Source: Thermostichus sp047461615 (GTDB lineage Bacteria > Cyanobacteriota > Cyanobacteriia > Thermostichales > Thermostichaceae). From it: a stretch of 64,000 nt of DNA. Positions 40,805-49,651 of the stretch are shown one piece after another; within the stretch, counting starts at the first letter, position 1, and every line of letters begins with the position of its first letter. Location of the stretch: NCBI RefSeq assembly GCF_047461615.1, contig NZ_JANSHI010000003.1:84082-148081 (forward strand), read 5' to 3'. Made by a program: the position numbers and the translations under genes. Below the pieces are notes generated by a model. It did not search any database. It was not told where the DNA came from and saw nothing but the letters and a program-made list of their open reading frames with translations.

Positions 40805-42400
40805 ATGCCTCCAAAATCGACGCTCTCCAATTCCCAGAGGGAGGAGCTAGACATCCCGAGGGCTTTCTCTCCAGCCGAGGATTGGTTAGAGACCCCGCCA
40901 GCTCCGGATCCCTCTGGGGAAGGAGACAGGGTGCTCTCCGCTCTATCCAGACAGTGGTGGCCCGGGCTAGCCCTTTCTCTCAGCTTAGCTGGCCTAGTGT
41001 GGCTCCTGAAGCTGGAGGCGGATCCCGAGGCAGAGGCCTGGCAAGAGTCGCTGCCAAGTTCCTCTCAGGAACCAGCCTCTCCAGAGACAGGGGCTCCCTC
41101 GCGAGGGTATCCAGCCTGGGCCACCAGTCTTCTGCTGATGTTGGGCTTGGCAGGGGCTGCTAGTCTGCAGCAACGCCAGCTTTCTCGTCACCCTTGGGGA
41201 GCGAAGCTGGCCGAGCCGATCCCACCCTCCGTGTATACCCTGTCTAGTGCCCTGCAGCAGAACTACGAGCTGAAAAAAGCCCAACTGCGGCAAGCCTTCG
41301 AGGCCGGCCAGATCCCAACGGGGGAAGGGCCTAGAGGCATTCTCGAGCATGAGGTGCAACCGGGAGAAACCCTCTGGCGCTTGAGCCAGATGTACCAGCT
41401 CGATGCTGCCGCCATTACGGTCTCCAATCGCATTCAAGCGAGTACACCGCTGCAGCCAGGGCAAAAGTTGCTCATCCCCAGCCAGCCGGGGTTGATCTAC
41501 ACCGTCAAGCAGGGAGACACCCTGGAAGACATTGCCAAGCGCTATGGGGTTCCGCAGCAGCGGATCATCGAGGCTACTCCCCTAGATCGGCCGGAGTATC
41601 TGCGCATTGGTCAACGGCTGCTCATCCCTGGCGATGTGGGCGAGCTGATCCGGCGCGAGAAGGAGATGATCGCTGCCCAGAAGGCCCGCGAAGAGAAAGC
41701 CCAGCGCCAAGCTGCAGAACAGGCTCGACTCCAGGCCGAGGAGCGACGCCGCGCCCAGCGGAGGCCGCTAGAACGTCAGGAGGGATCCTTGACCCACACG
41801 GTGGAAGCTGGTGACACCATCGAGCGGATTGCTGCTCGCTATGGGGTAACCCAGCGGTCGATCATCCAGGCCAACAACCTGCACAATCCCCATTGGCTGC
41901 GCATCGGCCAACGCCTGATGATTCCGGCCCCTGGCAGGCAGCTCCCCCTCCCGACTCCCGCGCGCCAAGCCTGGCGACAGTCCCAAGCTCGGCCAGCGCT
42001 GGCAGCTCCGCCTCCCGTGGCCCGCAGCAGGAGCTTTATCTGGCCAGTCCCAGGGCAGGTCACCTCTGGCTTTGGCTACCGTCGCGGTCGCTTCCACTCG
42101 GGGATCGATATTGCCGGCCCGCTAGGAACCCCGGTTGTGGCCGTTCAGGAGGGGGTTGTGATCTTTGCCGGCAATGCCGGCGATGGCTATGGCAATTACG
42201 TGGATATTCGCCATCCCAACGGGATCGTTACCCGCTACGCCCACGGTCACCAGATCTACGTGTCCAAGGGCCAGTACGTGCAGCAGGGCCAGGTGATCAT
42301 GAGCCGGGGCAACACGGGCCACAGCACAGGGCCTCACCTGCACTTTGAAGTCCGCCCTGGGGGGGGCGCGCCTGTGGATCCCTTGCTTTACCTACCCTGA
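40805..42400 (+). CDS. Membrane-anchored LysM/M23 endopeptidase
   Basis: Start taken at ATG 40805; the frame is open to a TTG at 40712, so up to 31 more residues are possible. Two membrane segments (about 51-70 and 101-120) precede three LysM domains: HEVQPGETLWRLSQMY, YTVKQGDTLEDIAKRYG and HTVEAGDTIERIAARYG. A long charged coiled coil lies between LysM 2 and 3. The C-terminal M23 (LytM) domain has HSGIDI and HLHFEV, so the zinc site is complete. It should cut peptidoglycan cross-bridges in the periplasm, for division or septal work. Confidence 0.92.
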   Translation: MPPKSTLSNSQREELDIPRAFSPAEDWLETPPAPDPSGEGDRVLSALSRQWWPGLALSLSLAGLVWLLKLEADPEAEAWQESLPSSSQEPASPETGAPSRGYPAWATSLLLMLGLAGAASLQQRQLSRHPWGAKLAEPIPPSVYTLSSALQQNYELKKAQLRQAFEAGQIPTGEGPRGILEHEVQPGETLWRLSQMYQLDAAAITVSNRIQASTPLQPGQKLLIPSQPGLIYTVKQGDTLEDIAKRYGVPQQRIIEATPLDRPEYLRIGQRLLIPGDVGELIRREKEMIAAQKAREEKAQRQAAEQARLQAEERRRAQRRPLERQEGSLTHTVEAGDTIERIAARYGVTQRSIIQANNLHNPHWLRIGQRLMIPAPGRQLPLPTPARQAWRQSQARPALAAPPPVARSRSFIWPVPGQVTSGFGYRRGRFHSGIDIAGPLGTPVVAVQEGVVIFAGNAGDGYGNYVDIRHPNGIVTRYAHGHQIYVSKGQYVQQGQVIMSRGNTGHSTGPHLHFEVRPGGGAPVDPLLYLP

Positions 42401-42486
42401 TCCCAGCGGGGCTAGCTGAGAACAACCACTCCGGGTATAAATTGCTAGCCTAAAAGAGCAAGCTCCCAACCTCTAAGAACAGGCCG

Positions 42487-43809
42487 ATGCAGTGGGCAAA
42501 CGCACTCTCCCAGCTTCCTTCCCTGGAAGCGGCTCTGCAGCAGGTGGTGGAGGAAGCCAAGGCTAAACTTCAGGCAGCTCAGCTCAAGAGTGCCTTGACC
42601 CGGCAAGTGCAGGTGGTAGGATCCGGCAGCTTGCCAGGATTGCTCACGGGCTACCTTCCCCCCCAGCCGCTGCGGCCCAACTTAGGGATCCTGTTTGTGT
42701 CAGCAGCCTTTGCCAGCGAGTACCTTCGCGTGCTGCCCTTATTGTCTGACTTGCTCGAGGTGGACGTTTTAGTTGGCTGCTCGGGTAGCGGCATTGTTGG
42801 CGGCGGTCAGGAAATTGAAGAAGGGCCGGCGGTGTCGCTCTCTTTGGCGGTGCTGCCGGATGTGGCGTTGCACCCCTTTCATCTGCGCGGGGATCAACTG
42901 CCAGACTTGGATGCCCCGCCTTCAGCCTGGATTGAGCAGGTAGGAGTTGCGCCCCAGGCCCAGCCCCATTTCTTGCTCTTAGCCGATGGATTTTCCTCCC
43001 GCATCTCCGAGCTGGTGCAGGGTTTGGATTTTGCCTATCCCGGAGCTGTCAAGGTGGGGGGATTGGCCAGTGGTGGCCGCGGTCCTCGGGGCAATGCTTT
43101 GTTTTTGCTGGATGCACGTACCTCCACCCCCCGGCGGGAGCTGTATCGAGAAGGAACAGTGGGGCTAGCTCTCTCCGGCAACGTGGTACTGGATGCAGTG
43201 GTAGCCCAGGGGTGCCGTCCCATTGGGGATCCCTTGCGCGTTACCGAAGCAGAGGGCAACGTCATCCTCAGCTTGGAGGGGCGACCTCCCCTAGTGGTTC
43301 TGCAGGATTTGGTGGAACGGCTGAGCCCAGCGGATCGCCAGTTGGCTCGCCACGCTCTCTTCATTGGCCTGCTGATGGATGAGTTTAAGTTGGATCCGAC
43401 GCCGGGGGATTTTCTCATTCGCGTGATTCTCGGCGTGGATCCGCGGGTGGGAGCCATAGCCATTGGGGATCGGGTGCGCTCCGGCCAGACCGTGCAGTTT
43501 CATCTGCGAGATGCCCAGACCTCGGCAGAGGACTTGCGGTCGGCTCTCAGGCGCTATTGCCTTGAGCGCAACTTGGGGCAAGACTCTGCCCTAAGCCCGC
43601 AGCCCTGGGGGGCGCTAATGTTCGCCTGTTTGGGGCGAGGCAAGGGGCTGTATGGCGTCCCCAACTTTGACTCGCAGCAGTTTCGAGAAATCCTGGGAGA
43701 AGTGCCGCTAGGAGGCTTTTTTTGCAATGGGGAGATTGGCCCCGTAGGGGGATCCACCTTCTTACACGGCTACACCTCCTGCTTCGGCATTTTCCGGCCC
43801 GCCCGCTAG
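42487..43809 (+). CDS. FIST N/C sensory-domain protein
   Basis: The 440-residue protein has a FIST N domain (about 40-230; VLVGCSGSGIVGGGQEIEEG, FLLLADGFSSRISELVQGLD, KVGGLASGGRG) and a FIST C domain (about 235-420; GALMFACLGRG, GGFFCNGEIGPVGGSTFLHG, YTSCFGIF). These domains bind small ligands, probably amino acids, and are usually tied to signal transduction. The next gene on the same strand is rpaA, 190 bp away. Whether they share a pathway is inference. Confidence 0.92.
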   Translation: MQWANALSQLPSLEAALQQVVEEAKAKLQAAQLKSALTRQVQVVGSGSLPGLLTGYLPPQPLRPNLGILFVSAAFASEYLRVLPLLSDLLEVDVLVGCSGSGIVGGGQEIEEGPAVSLSLAVLPDVALHPFHLRGDQLPDLDAPPSAWIEQVGVAPQAQPHFLLLADGFSSRISELVQGLDFAYPGAVKVGGLASGGRGPRGNALFLLDARTSTPRRELYREGTVGLALSGNVVLDAVVAQGCRPIGDPLRVTEAEGNVILSLEGRPPLVVLQDLVERLSPADRQLARHALFIGLLMDEFKLDPTPGDFLIRVILGVDPRVGAIAIGDRVRSGQTVQFHLRDAQTSAEDLRSALRRYCLERNLGQDSALSPQPWGALMFACLGRGKGLYGVPNFDSQQFREILGEVPLGGFFCNGEIGPVGGSTFLHGYTSCFGIFRPAR

Positions 43810-43999
43810 CTTGTCTCCAGGTGCCCACCAACCGGAGGCCAGAGGCAGCATTCTATTGGGTTGAAAAGCTCTGGCCTCTAGCCGTGCTTGCCGGCTGCAA
43901 TGGCCGTAGAATGCCAGTAAACTTTGAGTTGTAAAGCTTCGATTCTTTGTTAGCGACTTTAACAAAACGTTTTATCCGCAGTTCGGGCTGCAATCCTCT

Positions 44000-44755
44000 A
44001 TGGCTCGCATACTCATCATTGAGGACGATCCTTCAGTCCTAGATATTCTGCGTATCAATCTGGAGTTGGCGGGCTACGAAGTTGTCAAGGCTACGGATGG
44101 GGTTCGGGGTCAGGCGCTGGCTTTGCAAACTCTCCCCGATCTCATCATTCTCGACCTGATGCTACCCCAAGTAGATGGACTGACGGTTTGCCAACGGCTG
44201 CGGCGGGAGGAGCGCACCAGCGATATTCCCATTTTGATGCTGACTGCCCTTGGCCAGACTCGGGACAAGATCGAGGGCTTCAACGCCGGTGCCGACGACT
44301 ACCTGACCAAGCCCTTTGAGGTACAGGAGCTGCTGGTGCGGGTACGGGCTCTGTTGCGCCGCGCCGACCGGATCCCGCAAACGGCCAAGCACGGCGAGAT
44401 CCTCACCTATGGCCCCCTGACGTTGGTGCCGGAGCGGTTTGAGGCGGTGTGGTTTGGCAAAACCGTTAAGCTCACCCACCTCGAATTTGACCTGCTCCAC
44501 TGCCTCTTGCAGCGCCACGGCCAGACAGTCTCCCCCAGCGAAATCCTCAAGGAGGTATGGGGCTACGATCCCGACGATGACATTGAAACCATCCGTGTCC
44601 ATATCCGCCACCTGCGCACCAAGCTGGAGCCGGATCCCCGCCACCCCCAGTACATCAAAACTGTCTATGGCGCAGGCTATTGCCTGGAGTTGCCCAACAT
44701 CGCCGAGCCCCTTCCGCCCCAGCCGGAGCTGGCAAAAGACTCCCCCTCCACGTGA
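44000..44755 (+). CDS. rpaA: OmpR-family response regulator RpaA
   Basis: Receiver domain with Asp52 (LIILDLMLPQVDG) and D9/D10, then an OmpR winged helix. The core follows Synechococcus elongatus RpaA nearly residue for residue: NYGPLTL-like TYGPLTLVPERFEAVWF, VKLTHLEFDLLHCLLQRHGQ, KEVWGYDPDDDIETIRVH and KTVYGAGYCLELP. RpaA receives output from the KaiABC clock via SasA and CikA and drives rhythmic gene expression. The C-terminal 15 residues vary. It lies after the FIST gene and 48 bp before the SAM hydrolase gene. Confidence 0.95.
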   Translation: MARILIIEDDPSVLDILRINLELAGYEVVKATDGVRGQALALQTLPDLIILDLMLPQVDGLTVCQRLRREERTSDIPILMLTALGQTRDKIEGFNAGADDYLTKPFEVQELLVRVRALLRRADRIPQTAKHGEILTYGPLTLVPERFEAVWFGKTVKLTHLEFDLLHCLLQRHGQTVSPSEILKEVWGYDPDDDIETIRVHIRHLRTKLEPDPRHPQYIKTVYGAGYCLELPNIAEPLPPQPELAKDSPST

Positions 44756-44803
44756 AAACCCCCTGCAGGAGCAGAGGGTAGGCAAGCGCTGCTTGACCCG
44801 CCA

Positions 44804-45586
44804 ATGAAAATCATTAGCTTACTCACGGATTTTGGTCTTCAGGATCCCTACGTGGGCATTCTCAAGGGGGTGATTTGGGGGATTGCACCCCAGGTGCAGT
44901 TTATCGACCTCAGCCACGAAATCCCGCCCCAGGACGTGGCAGCAGCCCGTTTTGCCCTGATGACGGCTTACCCCTATCTGCCTCCAGGCAGCATTCACCT
45001 GGCAGTCGTGGATCCGGGGGTGGGAACTCGGCGGCGGGCAGTGGCCATCCAAACCCAAACTGGCTACCTGGTGGGCCCCGACAATGGCCTTTTTAGCGGC
45101 ATTTTGGAGCAATCTCCGCCTCTAGCTGCTGTGGAACTCACCCGGTCTCAGTACTGGCGCACTCCCTCTCCCAGCCGCACCTTTCACGGGCGGGACATTT
45201 TTGCCCCTGTGGCTGCCCATCTGGCCAACGGGATCCCTTTGGCAGAGCTGGGGGATCCTCTAGACGTGGCCGAGCTGGTTCGCTGGAGCTGGCCGCCACC
45301 GCAGCTGGAGAACAATGGCTGCCGGGGAGTCATCCAGGCTATCGACCACTTTGGCAATGGCATCACCAACCTGCCGGGTCAGTGGGTGGAGGGACGGCAC
45401 TGGAGCGCCTGGATCAAAGGCGTTGCCATTCGTTCTGCAGCCACCTTTGCCGAGGGAAGCGAAGGCGAGCTACTGGCTTTGGTGGGCAGCGCCGGCTGGG
45501 TGGAGATTGTGCAAAACCAAGGCAACGCCAGCCGCAGCGTCGACTTCAAGGTAGGGGAGGAAGTGCGCTTGGAGTGGCTTGGCTAG
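44804..45586 (+). CDS. SAM hydroxide adenosyltransferase (SAM hydrolase, DUF62)
   Basis: The 260-residue protein has the family's LLTDFGLQDPYVGILKG start and the active-site residues Asp70 (VVDPGVGT), Arg77 and His128 (FHGRDIF). Enzymes of this class split S-adenosylmethionine to adenosine and methionine, using water. They resemble SAM fluorinase but lack its extra loop. Cyanobacteria carry them widely, with unclear purpose. It follows rpaA by 48 bp on the same strand and may be cotranscribed. Confidence 0.92.
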   Translation: MKIISLLTDFGLQDPYVGILKGVIWGIAPQVQFIDLSHEIPPQDVAAARFALMTAYPYLPPGSIHLAVVDPGVGTRRRAVAIQTQTGYLVGPDNGLFSGILEQSPPLAAVELTRSQYWRTPSPSRTFHGRDIFAPVAAHLANGIPLAELGDPLDVAELVRWSWPPPQLENNGCRGVIQAIDHFGNGITNLPGQWVEGRHWSAWIKGVAIRSAATFAEGSEGELLALVGSAGWVEIVQNQGNASRSVDFKVGEEVRLEWLG

Positions 45587-45589
45587 CTT

Positions 45590-45960
45590 CCTCGCCGCCA
45601 ACTTCCTGGGAGAGGGAAGGCCCGGCAGGTTGGCTTTCGACCGTTCCGGCCTCTGGCGCAGTTGCTCCCCCTTGAACTTTGACAGCCTGAGCGGCTTCGG
45701 CCTTGGGCAGGGTATGGCCAAGTGCTGAGCGGTGGCCTCAAGGTGGAAGCGCTCCGGATTAGCTCCCGGCACCCACCCTTGAACAGTGTAGGCTTCGCCG
45801 CTTTCCAAGACCTGCAGTGGCGTGGGGAAGGGACTGCGGGGACACTCTCTGGAGCACGCGCACCTCAACCTCCTTGCGTAAGCTGAACAAGCGCTCGGAT
45901 CCCGCTTCTTCAAGAGCGTCGTTTTGGGAAGGAGGGCAAGCCGATCCCCGAAGGAAGGGA
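45590..45960 (-). pseudogene. Frame-broken remnant of a coding sequence
   Basis: Protein-like sequence runs on the minus strand through three frames in turn: LEEAGSERLFSLRKEVEVRV, then LQVLESGEAYTVQGWVPGAN, then a Pro/Ala/Glu-rich stretch with APEAGTVESQPAGPS. At least two frameshifts separate them. It sits directly after hisC on the same strand and before the converging SAM hydrolase. Sequencing errors could produce the same picture. The original protein is not recognised. Confidence 0.4.
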
Positions 45961-45965
45961 TCCCC

Positions 45966-47027
45966 TTACCTCCCTGACTGTAAAATCTGCCGCAAGCGCT
46001 CCAAGGCCCGTTGGTTCTCCTCAGAACTACCCACTGTCAGGCGTAGCCCGCCGCCGCTACAGCGCACACAGGTTCCTAGCTCCTGCCAGGCCCGCTGCAA
46101 CTCTTGGGGATCCCAGCCGGCTACCCGAAAGTAGAGAAAGTTAGCTTGGCTAGGCCACACCCGCACCCCCGGCAGCTCTTGCAAAGCATGGTAAAGGGCT
46201 TCCCGCTCCTGACGAATGAGGGCCACATCGGCCAAAAGCTCGTCGGCATGCTCTAGGGCAAGCTGGGCGGCCCACTGGGAAATGGCTGAGAGGTTGTAGG
46301 GTAGGCGGATGGCCTCTAGCACCTGGATGAGCTGAGGATGGCCAATGGCATAGCCCACTCGGTGAGCTGCCAGGCGAAAGGCTTTGGAGAAGGTGCGTAG
46401 GATAACCCAGTTGGGGTGCTCTGCCAACTTGGGCAGGGCTGTGTGCTGGCTGAACTCGAAATAGGCTTCATCTAGGATGACCAGGACTTCCTCGGGTAGC
46501 CCCTCCACCCACTCCCACTCAGCCGCCGTTAGACCATTGCCGGTGGGGGAATTGGGATCCACCAAACACACCACCCGCACCTGCTGCTCTGTCATAGCCT
46601 CTTGGCACTGCTTTAGATCTAGGGCAAAGGTCTCGGGGTGGCGGGGCACGCGCACCACCGGGATCCCAAGGCTCTCCGCCAGGATGGCGTACATGGAGAA
46701 GGTGGGCTCTGGCACCAAAATGCCGCCCCTGTCGCCCAGGCAGGTGGCAATCAAGAGGGATCGGATGAGCTCGTCGGAGCCGTTGCCCACGCTAATCTGC
46801 TCAGGAGCCGCCCCTGCATAGGCTGCAATGGCCTGCTTGAGGCGCCGATGCTGGGCATCGGGATAGCGGTTGCTCAGGATCTCCTCTTCCCAGAGGAGAG
46901 AGAGCTTCTGCTTAAAGCCCACCGGCCAATCCCAAGGAAACTCGTTGGCATCCAGCTTGTCGGCCGTCAAGGGCGGCACGGCAGCGTAGGGCTGCAGCTG
47001 AAGCAAATCTGGGCGCAGATACCGCAA
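45966..47027 (-). CDS. hisC: Histidinol-phosphate aminotransferase
   Basis: The start is set at TTG 47027 because AGGGAG lies seven bases upstream on the coding strand and the family begins LRPDLLQLQPYAA; codons further upstream run into tRNA-Asp. The 354-residue PLP enzyme has DANEFPWDWP, VGNGSDELIRSL, DPNSPTGNG (PLP-binding Asn), LDEAYFEFS (Asp) and the Schiff-base Lys in TFSKAFRLAAHRVG. It makes histidinol phosphate in histidine synthesis. A broken gene remnant lies just downstream. Confidence 0.93.
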   Translation of the reverse strand: MRYLRPDLLQLQPYAAVPPLTADKLDANEFPWDWPVGFKQKLSLLWEEEILSNRYPDAQHRRLKQAIAAYAGAAPEQISVGNGSDELIRSLLIATCLGDRGGILVPEPTFSMYAILAESLGIPVVRVPRHPETFALDLKQCQEAMTEQQVRVVCLVDPNSPTGNGLTAAEWEWVEGLPEEVLVILDEAYFEFSQHTALPKLAEHPNWVILRTFSKAFRLAAHRVGYAIGHPQLIQVLEAIRLPYNLSAISQWAAQLALEHADELLADVALIRQEREALYHALQELPGVRVWPSQANFLYFRVAGWDPQELQRAWQELGTCVRCSGGGLRLTVGSSEENQRALERLRQILQSGR

Positions 47028-47112
47028 GGCACATCTCCCTGACGGGACAGGGTACCTATAGTAGCAGGGCTGACCTCCTTGCCAAAGTAGGCTAGAGTGT
47101 TCCCAATGGGTA

Positions 47113-47186
47113 CGGGGCTGACGGGGCTCGAACCCGCAACTTCCGCCGTGACAGGGCGGTGCTCTAACCAATTGAACTACAGCCCC
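47113..47186 (-). tRNA. tRNA-Asp (anticodon GTC)
   Basis: On the minus strand the acceptor stem GGGGCTG/CAGCCCC (discriminator G) and anticodon stem CCGCC/GGCGG enclose loop CTGTCAC, with anticodon GTC. D loop TTCAATTGGTTAGAGC and T arm GCGGG-TTCGAGC-CCCGT complete a 74-nt cloverleaf without encoded CCA. It is upstream of and co-directional with hisC. Confidence 0.96.
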
Positions 47187-47235
47187 AGGAGCTGCGAATA
47201 CTCATTCTGAACCTAAGTAAGGGTGGTTGTCAATC

Positions 47236-47712
47236 ATGGTGCCTAGTCTGGCGGCCCAGGCCGCAACCCTGGTGGAGGAAGCCCCGCAGAACGGGATCCC
47301 GGCCGCAGCGATGCAGCAGGTAACGGCAGTGCTTACCCAGGTGGCCCAGCATCTGGATCACCTGCAGTACACCATCCTACGCTACCCCGATGGCGGTTGG
47401 CTAACGGCACGAGTGGAGGAAAACTCTCCAGGAAGGGAGCCCATCAGCCATCTTTGGATCCCAGCTTTTGGCCATCTAGAAGATGCCCAGGCGACGCTGG
47501 CAGAGCTGCGGGAGCAGGCACCGGAGCTGGAGACAGCCTCTTTCAAGGTTTTGGAGCTGTTGTTCCTGTCCCTGGGGTTTTCCCACGCCAATGGCATTGT
47601 CTTTTACGACCAAGCGGGGGATCGGCGGCAAGGGAAAGCCGTCAATTGCCGGCTTTTAACAGAACAAATCAACCAGGCCCTGCGCCAAGTCATTCCTCCC
47701 CCTCTTGCCTGA
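47236..47712 (+). CDS. Conserved hypothetical protein
   Basis: Start at ATG 47236 (MVPSLAAQAATLVEEAPQNG). The 158-residue protein has helical ends and a strand-rich middle (LDHLQYTILRYPDGGWLTAR, ISHLWIPAFGHLEDAQATL). It resembles short cyanobacterial proteins of unknown function. It converges on the kinase gene with 9 bp between stops. No motif suggests a role. Confidence 0.72.
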   Translation: MVPSLAAQAATLVEEAPQNGIPAAAMQQVTAVLTQVAQHLDHLQYTILRYPDGGWLTARVEENSPGREPISHLWIPAFGHLEDAQATLAELREQAPELETASFKVLELLFLSLGFSHANGIVFYDQAGDRRQGKAVNCRLLTEQINQALRQVIPPPLA

Positions 47713-47721
47713 GGCAGAACG

Positions 47722-49365
47722 TCAGTTCAAGATGGCTCCCTGGCGGCGGGCAAACTTACGCAACTTCTCATCCATCTGGGCTCCCCGCAGATCGGCTTTG
47801 GAGAAGTTGGTGAAGCGCTTGCCCTTTTCCTCAGACTGATGCAGCAGCGAGGCCCTGCTGCCTACAGACCAGAGCACGGAGCTAGCCACCGCCACCGCGA
47901 TCCCGGCTGCTCCCAAGGCGTAAGCCACGTTGCGCGTGGTGAGATGGACAAGCAAAAACCCCAGGCCCGCCGATCCCAGGAGTCCTCCCAGGCCTGCTAG
48001 GATCCCGCCCAGGGTCTTGGCCGAGCCAAGAAGCCGGCTCAAAAAGCGCAGCCAGCGGGGCTGAGGGGTGTTGAAGCGAACCCCCCGCAGATCGGCTCCC
48101 TGCAGGTTGGCTCCCGAGAAATCGGCCCCCCGCAGATCGGCGCGGCGCAAATCGTAGCCGGCCAAGTTCCGGTTAGCAAAGGACTTGCCCCGCAGATCCG
48201 CTCCAGCCAAAGACGGGATCCGCGGAGGGGTAGCCGGCTTCATGCGCCCGCTGCCGGCAATGCGGCTAGTCAGACCCACGTGGGTAGAGCCGGTAGGAAT
48301 GGATCCTGGAGGCAGTAGGCCCCCCGCTTCGGGCTGAGGGAGTGGCTTAGGCGAAAACCCATCGGTTCGAGGTAGAGGAGGAGAGGTTAAAGGTCGCCTG
48401 TCCCAATGGTTTGAGATCAGCGAGGGGCTGGAAGGGGCAGCCAGGGGAGAGTTGGGCAAGAGGATTGGCTGGGGGGTGGAGCCGATTCCTTGTAGAGCCC
48501 GCAGCACCTCGGTAGCCGTGGCAAAGCGCTGGCTGATGGCCGGTTGCAGCATACGGCGCAAAATGGCGTCGAACTCAGGGCTGAGCTGCAGGCGATCCGA
48601 CCAATCCCACTGGCCTGTGTTGTGGTTGTAGAACTTGGCCGGCGACTCCAGCGTCATCAAATTGAGGCAGGTAGCAGCCAGCGCGTAGAGATCGCTAGCG
48701 GGGCCTACTGCCTGGCCAGCCATCTGCTCCGGCGGAGAAAAGCCCAGGGAGCGGATGGCCGTTCCCTCCTCCGACACCTTGTGGCCCGGCCCGAGCTGCT
48801 TCACGGCCCCAAAGTCAATCAGCACCAGGCGGCCATCTTCCTTGCGGCGAATGAGGTTGGCCGGCTTGATATCGCGGTGGACAGTGTTGTGGCTGTGGAC
48901 ATAGCTGAGGATGAGCAGCACCTCCTGCATCACTTGCCGGGCTTGTTCTTCGGAAAAAGGCCCGTTACGCCGCACCTCCTGGGCAAGGGTGATTCCCTCG
49001 ATAAACTCCTGCACCAAGTAAAACTTGCCGCCTTCCTGGAAGTGGGCATAGAGCGTGGGGATTTGCGAATGCTCCCCCAGGCGCTCCAACACCTCGGCTT
49101 CGCGGTTAAACAGCTCCTCCGCCAGCTTGGCCAGTTGGGGCGAATTTTCCACTGGGCGCAACTGCTTGATCACCCGCCAGGGCTTGGAGGGCATGTCCTC
49201 ATCTCGAGCTAAGAAAGTAGCGCCAAATCCCCCCTGTCCCAAGCGCTTGAAGGCCCGGTAGCGATTGCGCAGCAGCAGCGGCTGTCCACAGGCAGCACAG
49301 GTGGAGGCATCCGGCGGATTTTCTGGCTGCGGACAGTTAGGATTGAGACAATAGCAGCTAAGCAT
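47722..49365 (-). CDS. Ser/Thr kinase with N-terminal zinc ribbon and pentapeptide repeats
   Basis: The 547-residue protein starts with Cys-rich MLSCYCLNPNCPQPENPPD and CAACGQPLLL (C4, C6, C11, C23, C26), a likely zinc ribbon. The kinase domain (about 36-300) has a full glycine loop (GQGGFG), Lys67, HRDIKPAN (162-169) and DFG (183-185). After a Ser/Pro-rich linker come pentapeptide repeats (ADLRGKSFANRNLAGYDLRR, ADFSGANLQGADLRG), two membrane helices (about 450-490) and a last short repeat. This resembles SpkB-type kinases of cyanobacteria. Divergent from alaS. Confidence 0.92.
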   Translation of the reverse strand: MLSCYCLNPNCPQPENPPDASTCAACGQPLLLRNRYRAFKRLGQGGFGATFLARDEDMPSKPWRVIKQLRPVENSPQLAKLAEELFNREAEVLERLGEHSQIPTLYAHFQEGGKFYLVQEFIEGITLAQEVRRNGPFSEEQARQVMQEVLLILSYVHSHNTVHRDIKPANLIRRKEDGRLVLIDFGAVKQLGPGHKVSEEGTAIRSLGFSPPEQMAGQAVGPASDLYALAATCLNLMTLESPAKFYNHNTGQWDWSDRLQLSPEFDAILRRMLQPAISQRFATATEVLRALQGIGSTPQPILLPNSPLAAPSSPSLISNHWDRRPLTSPPLPRTDGFSPKPLPQPEAGGLLPPGSIPTGSTHVGLTSRIAGSGRMKPATPPRIPSLAGADLRGKSFANRNLAGYDLRRADLRGADFSGANLQGADLRGVRFNTPQPRWLRFLSRLLGSAKTLGGILAGLGGLLGSAGLGFLLVHLTTRNVAYALGAAGIAVAVASSVLWSVGSRASLLHQSEEKGKRFTNFSKADLRGAQMDEKLRKFARRQGAILN

Positions 49366-49462
49366 ACCCCTCCAAACGCTACCGGCTGACGTCTAGTCAA
49401 CCAAGACGGGGCCAATGGCTAGGCAAGCGCGTCGCTAGAGACACCCCTAGGCTAGACCAAGG

Positions 49463-49483
49463 AGAGGTGAATTTTACACCTCT
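49463..49483. promoter_or_regulatory. Inverted repeat upstream of alaS
   Basis: AGAGGTG (49463-49469) and CACCTCT (49477-49483) form a perfect 7-bp inverted repeat around a 7-nt AT-rich centre. It is about 170 bp before the alaS start and 80 bp before the divergent kinase start. It could be an operator or an RNA hairpin; no T-run follows. Confidence 0.3.
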
Positions 49484-49651
49484 AGCTCTAACAGGATGAT
49501 TCTAGCGTTTGCCCACGCGGGCTCAATCGGAGAAATGCTTAGATTGTGCTGCTTTGACTGGCAGTGTCGACAAAACCCAGACCTCCAGAGTTCGACTGCC
49601 CCCGTAGCAAAGAACCTAGAATTATCAATACAGTTACCCTTCGCCTTGGCC

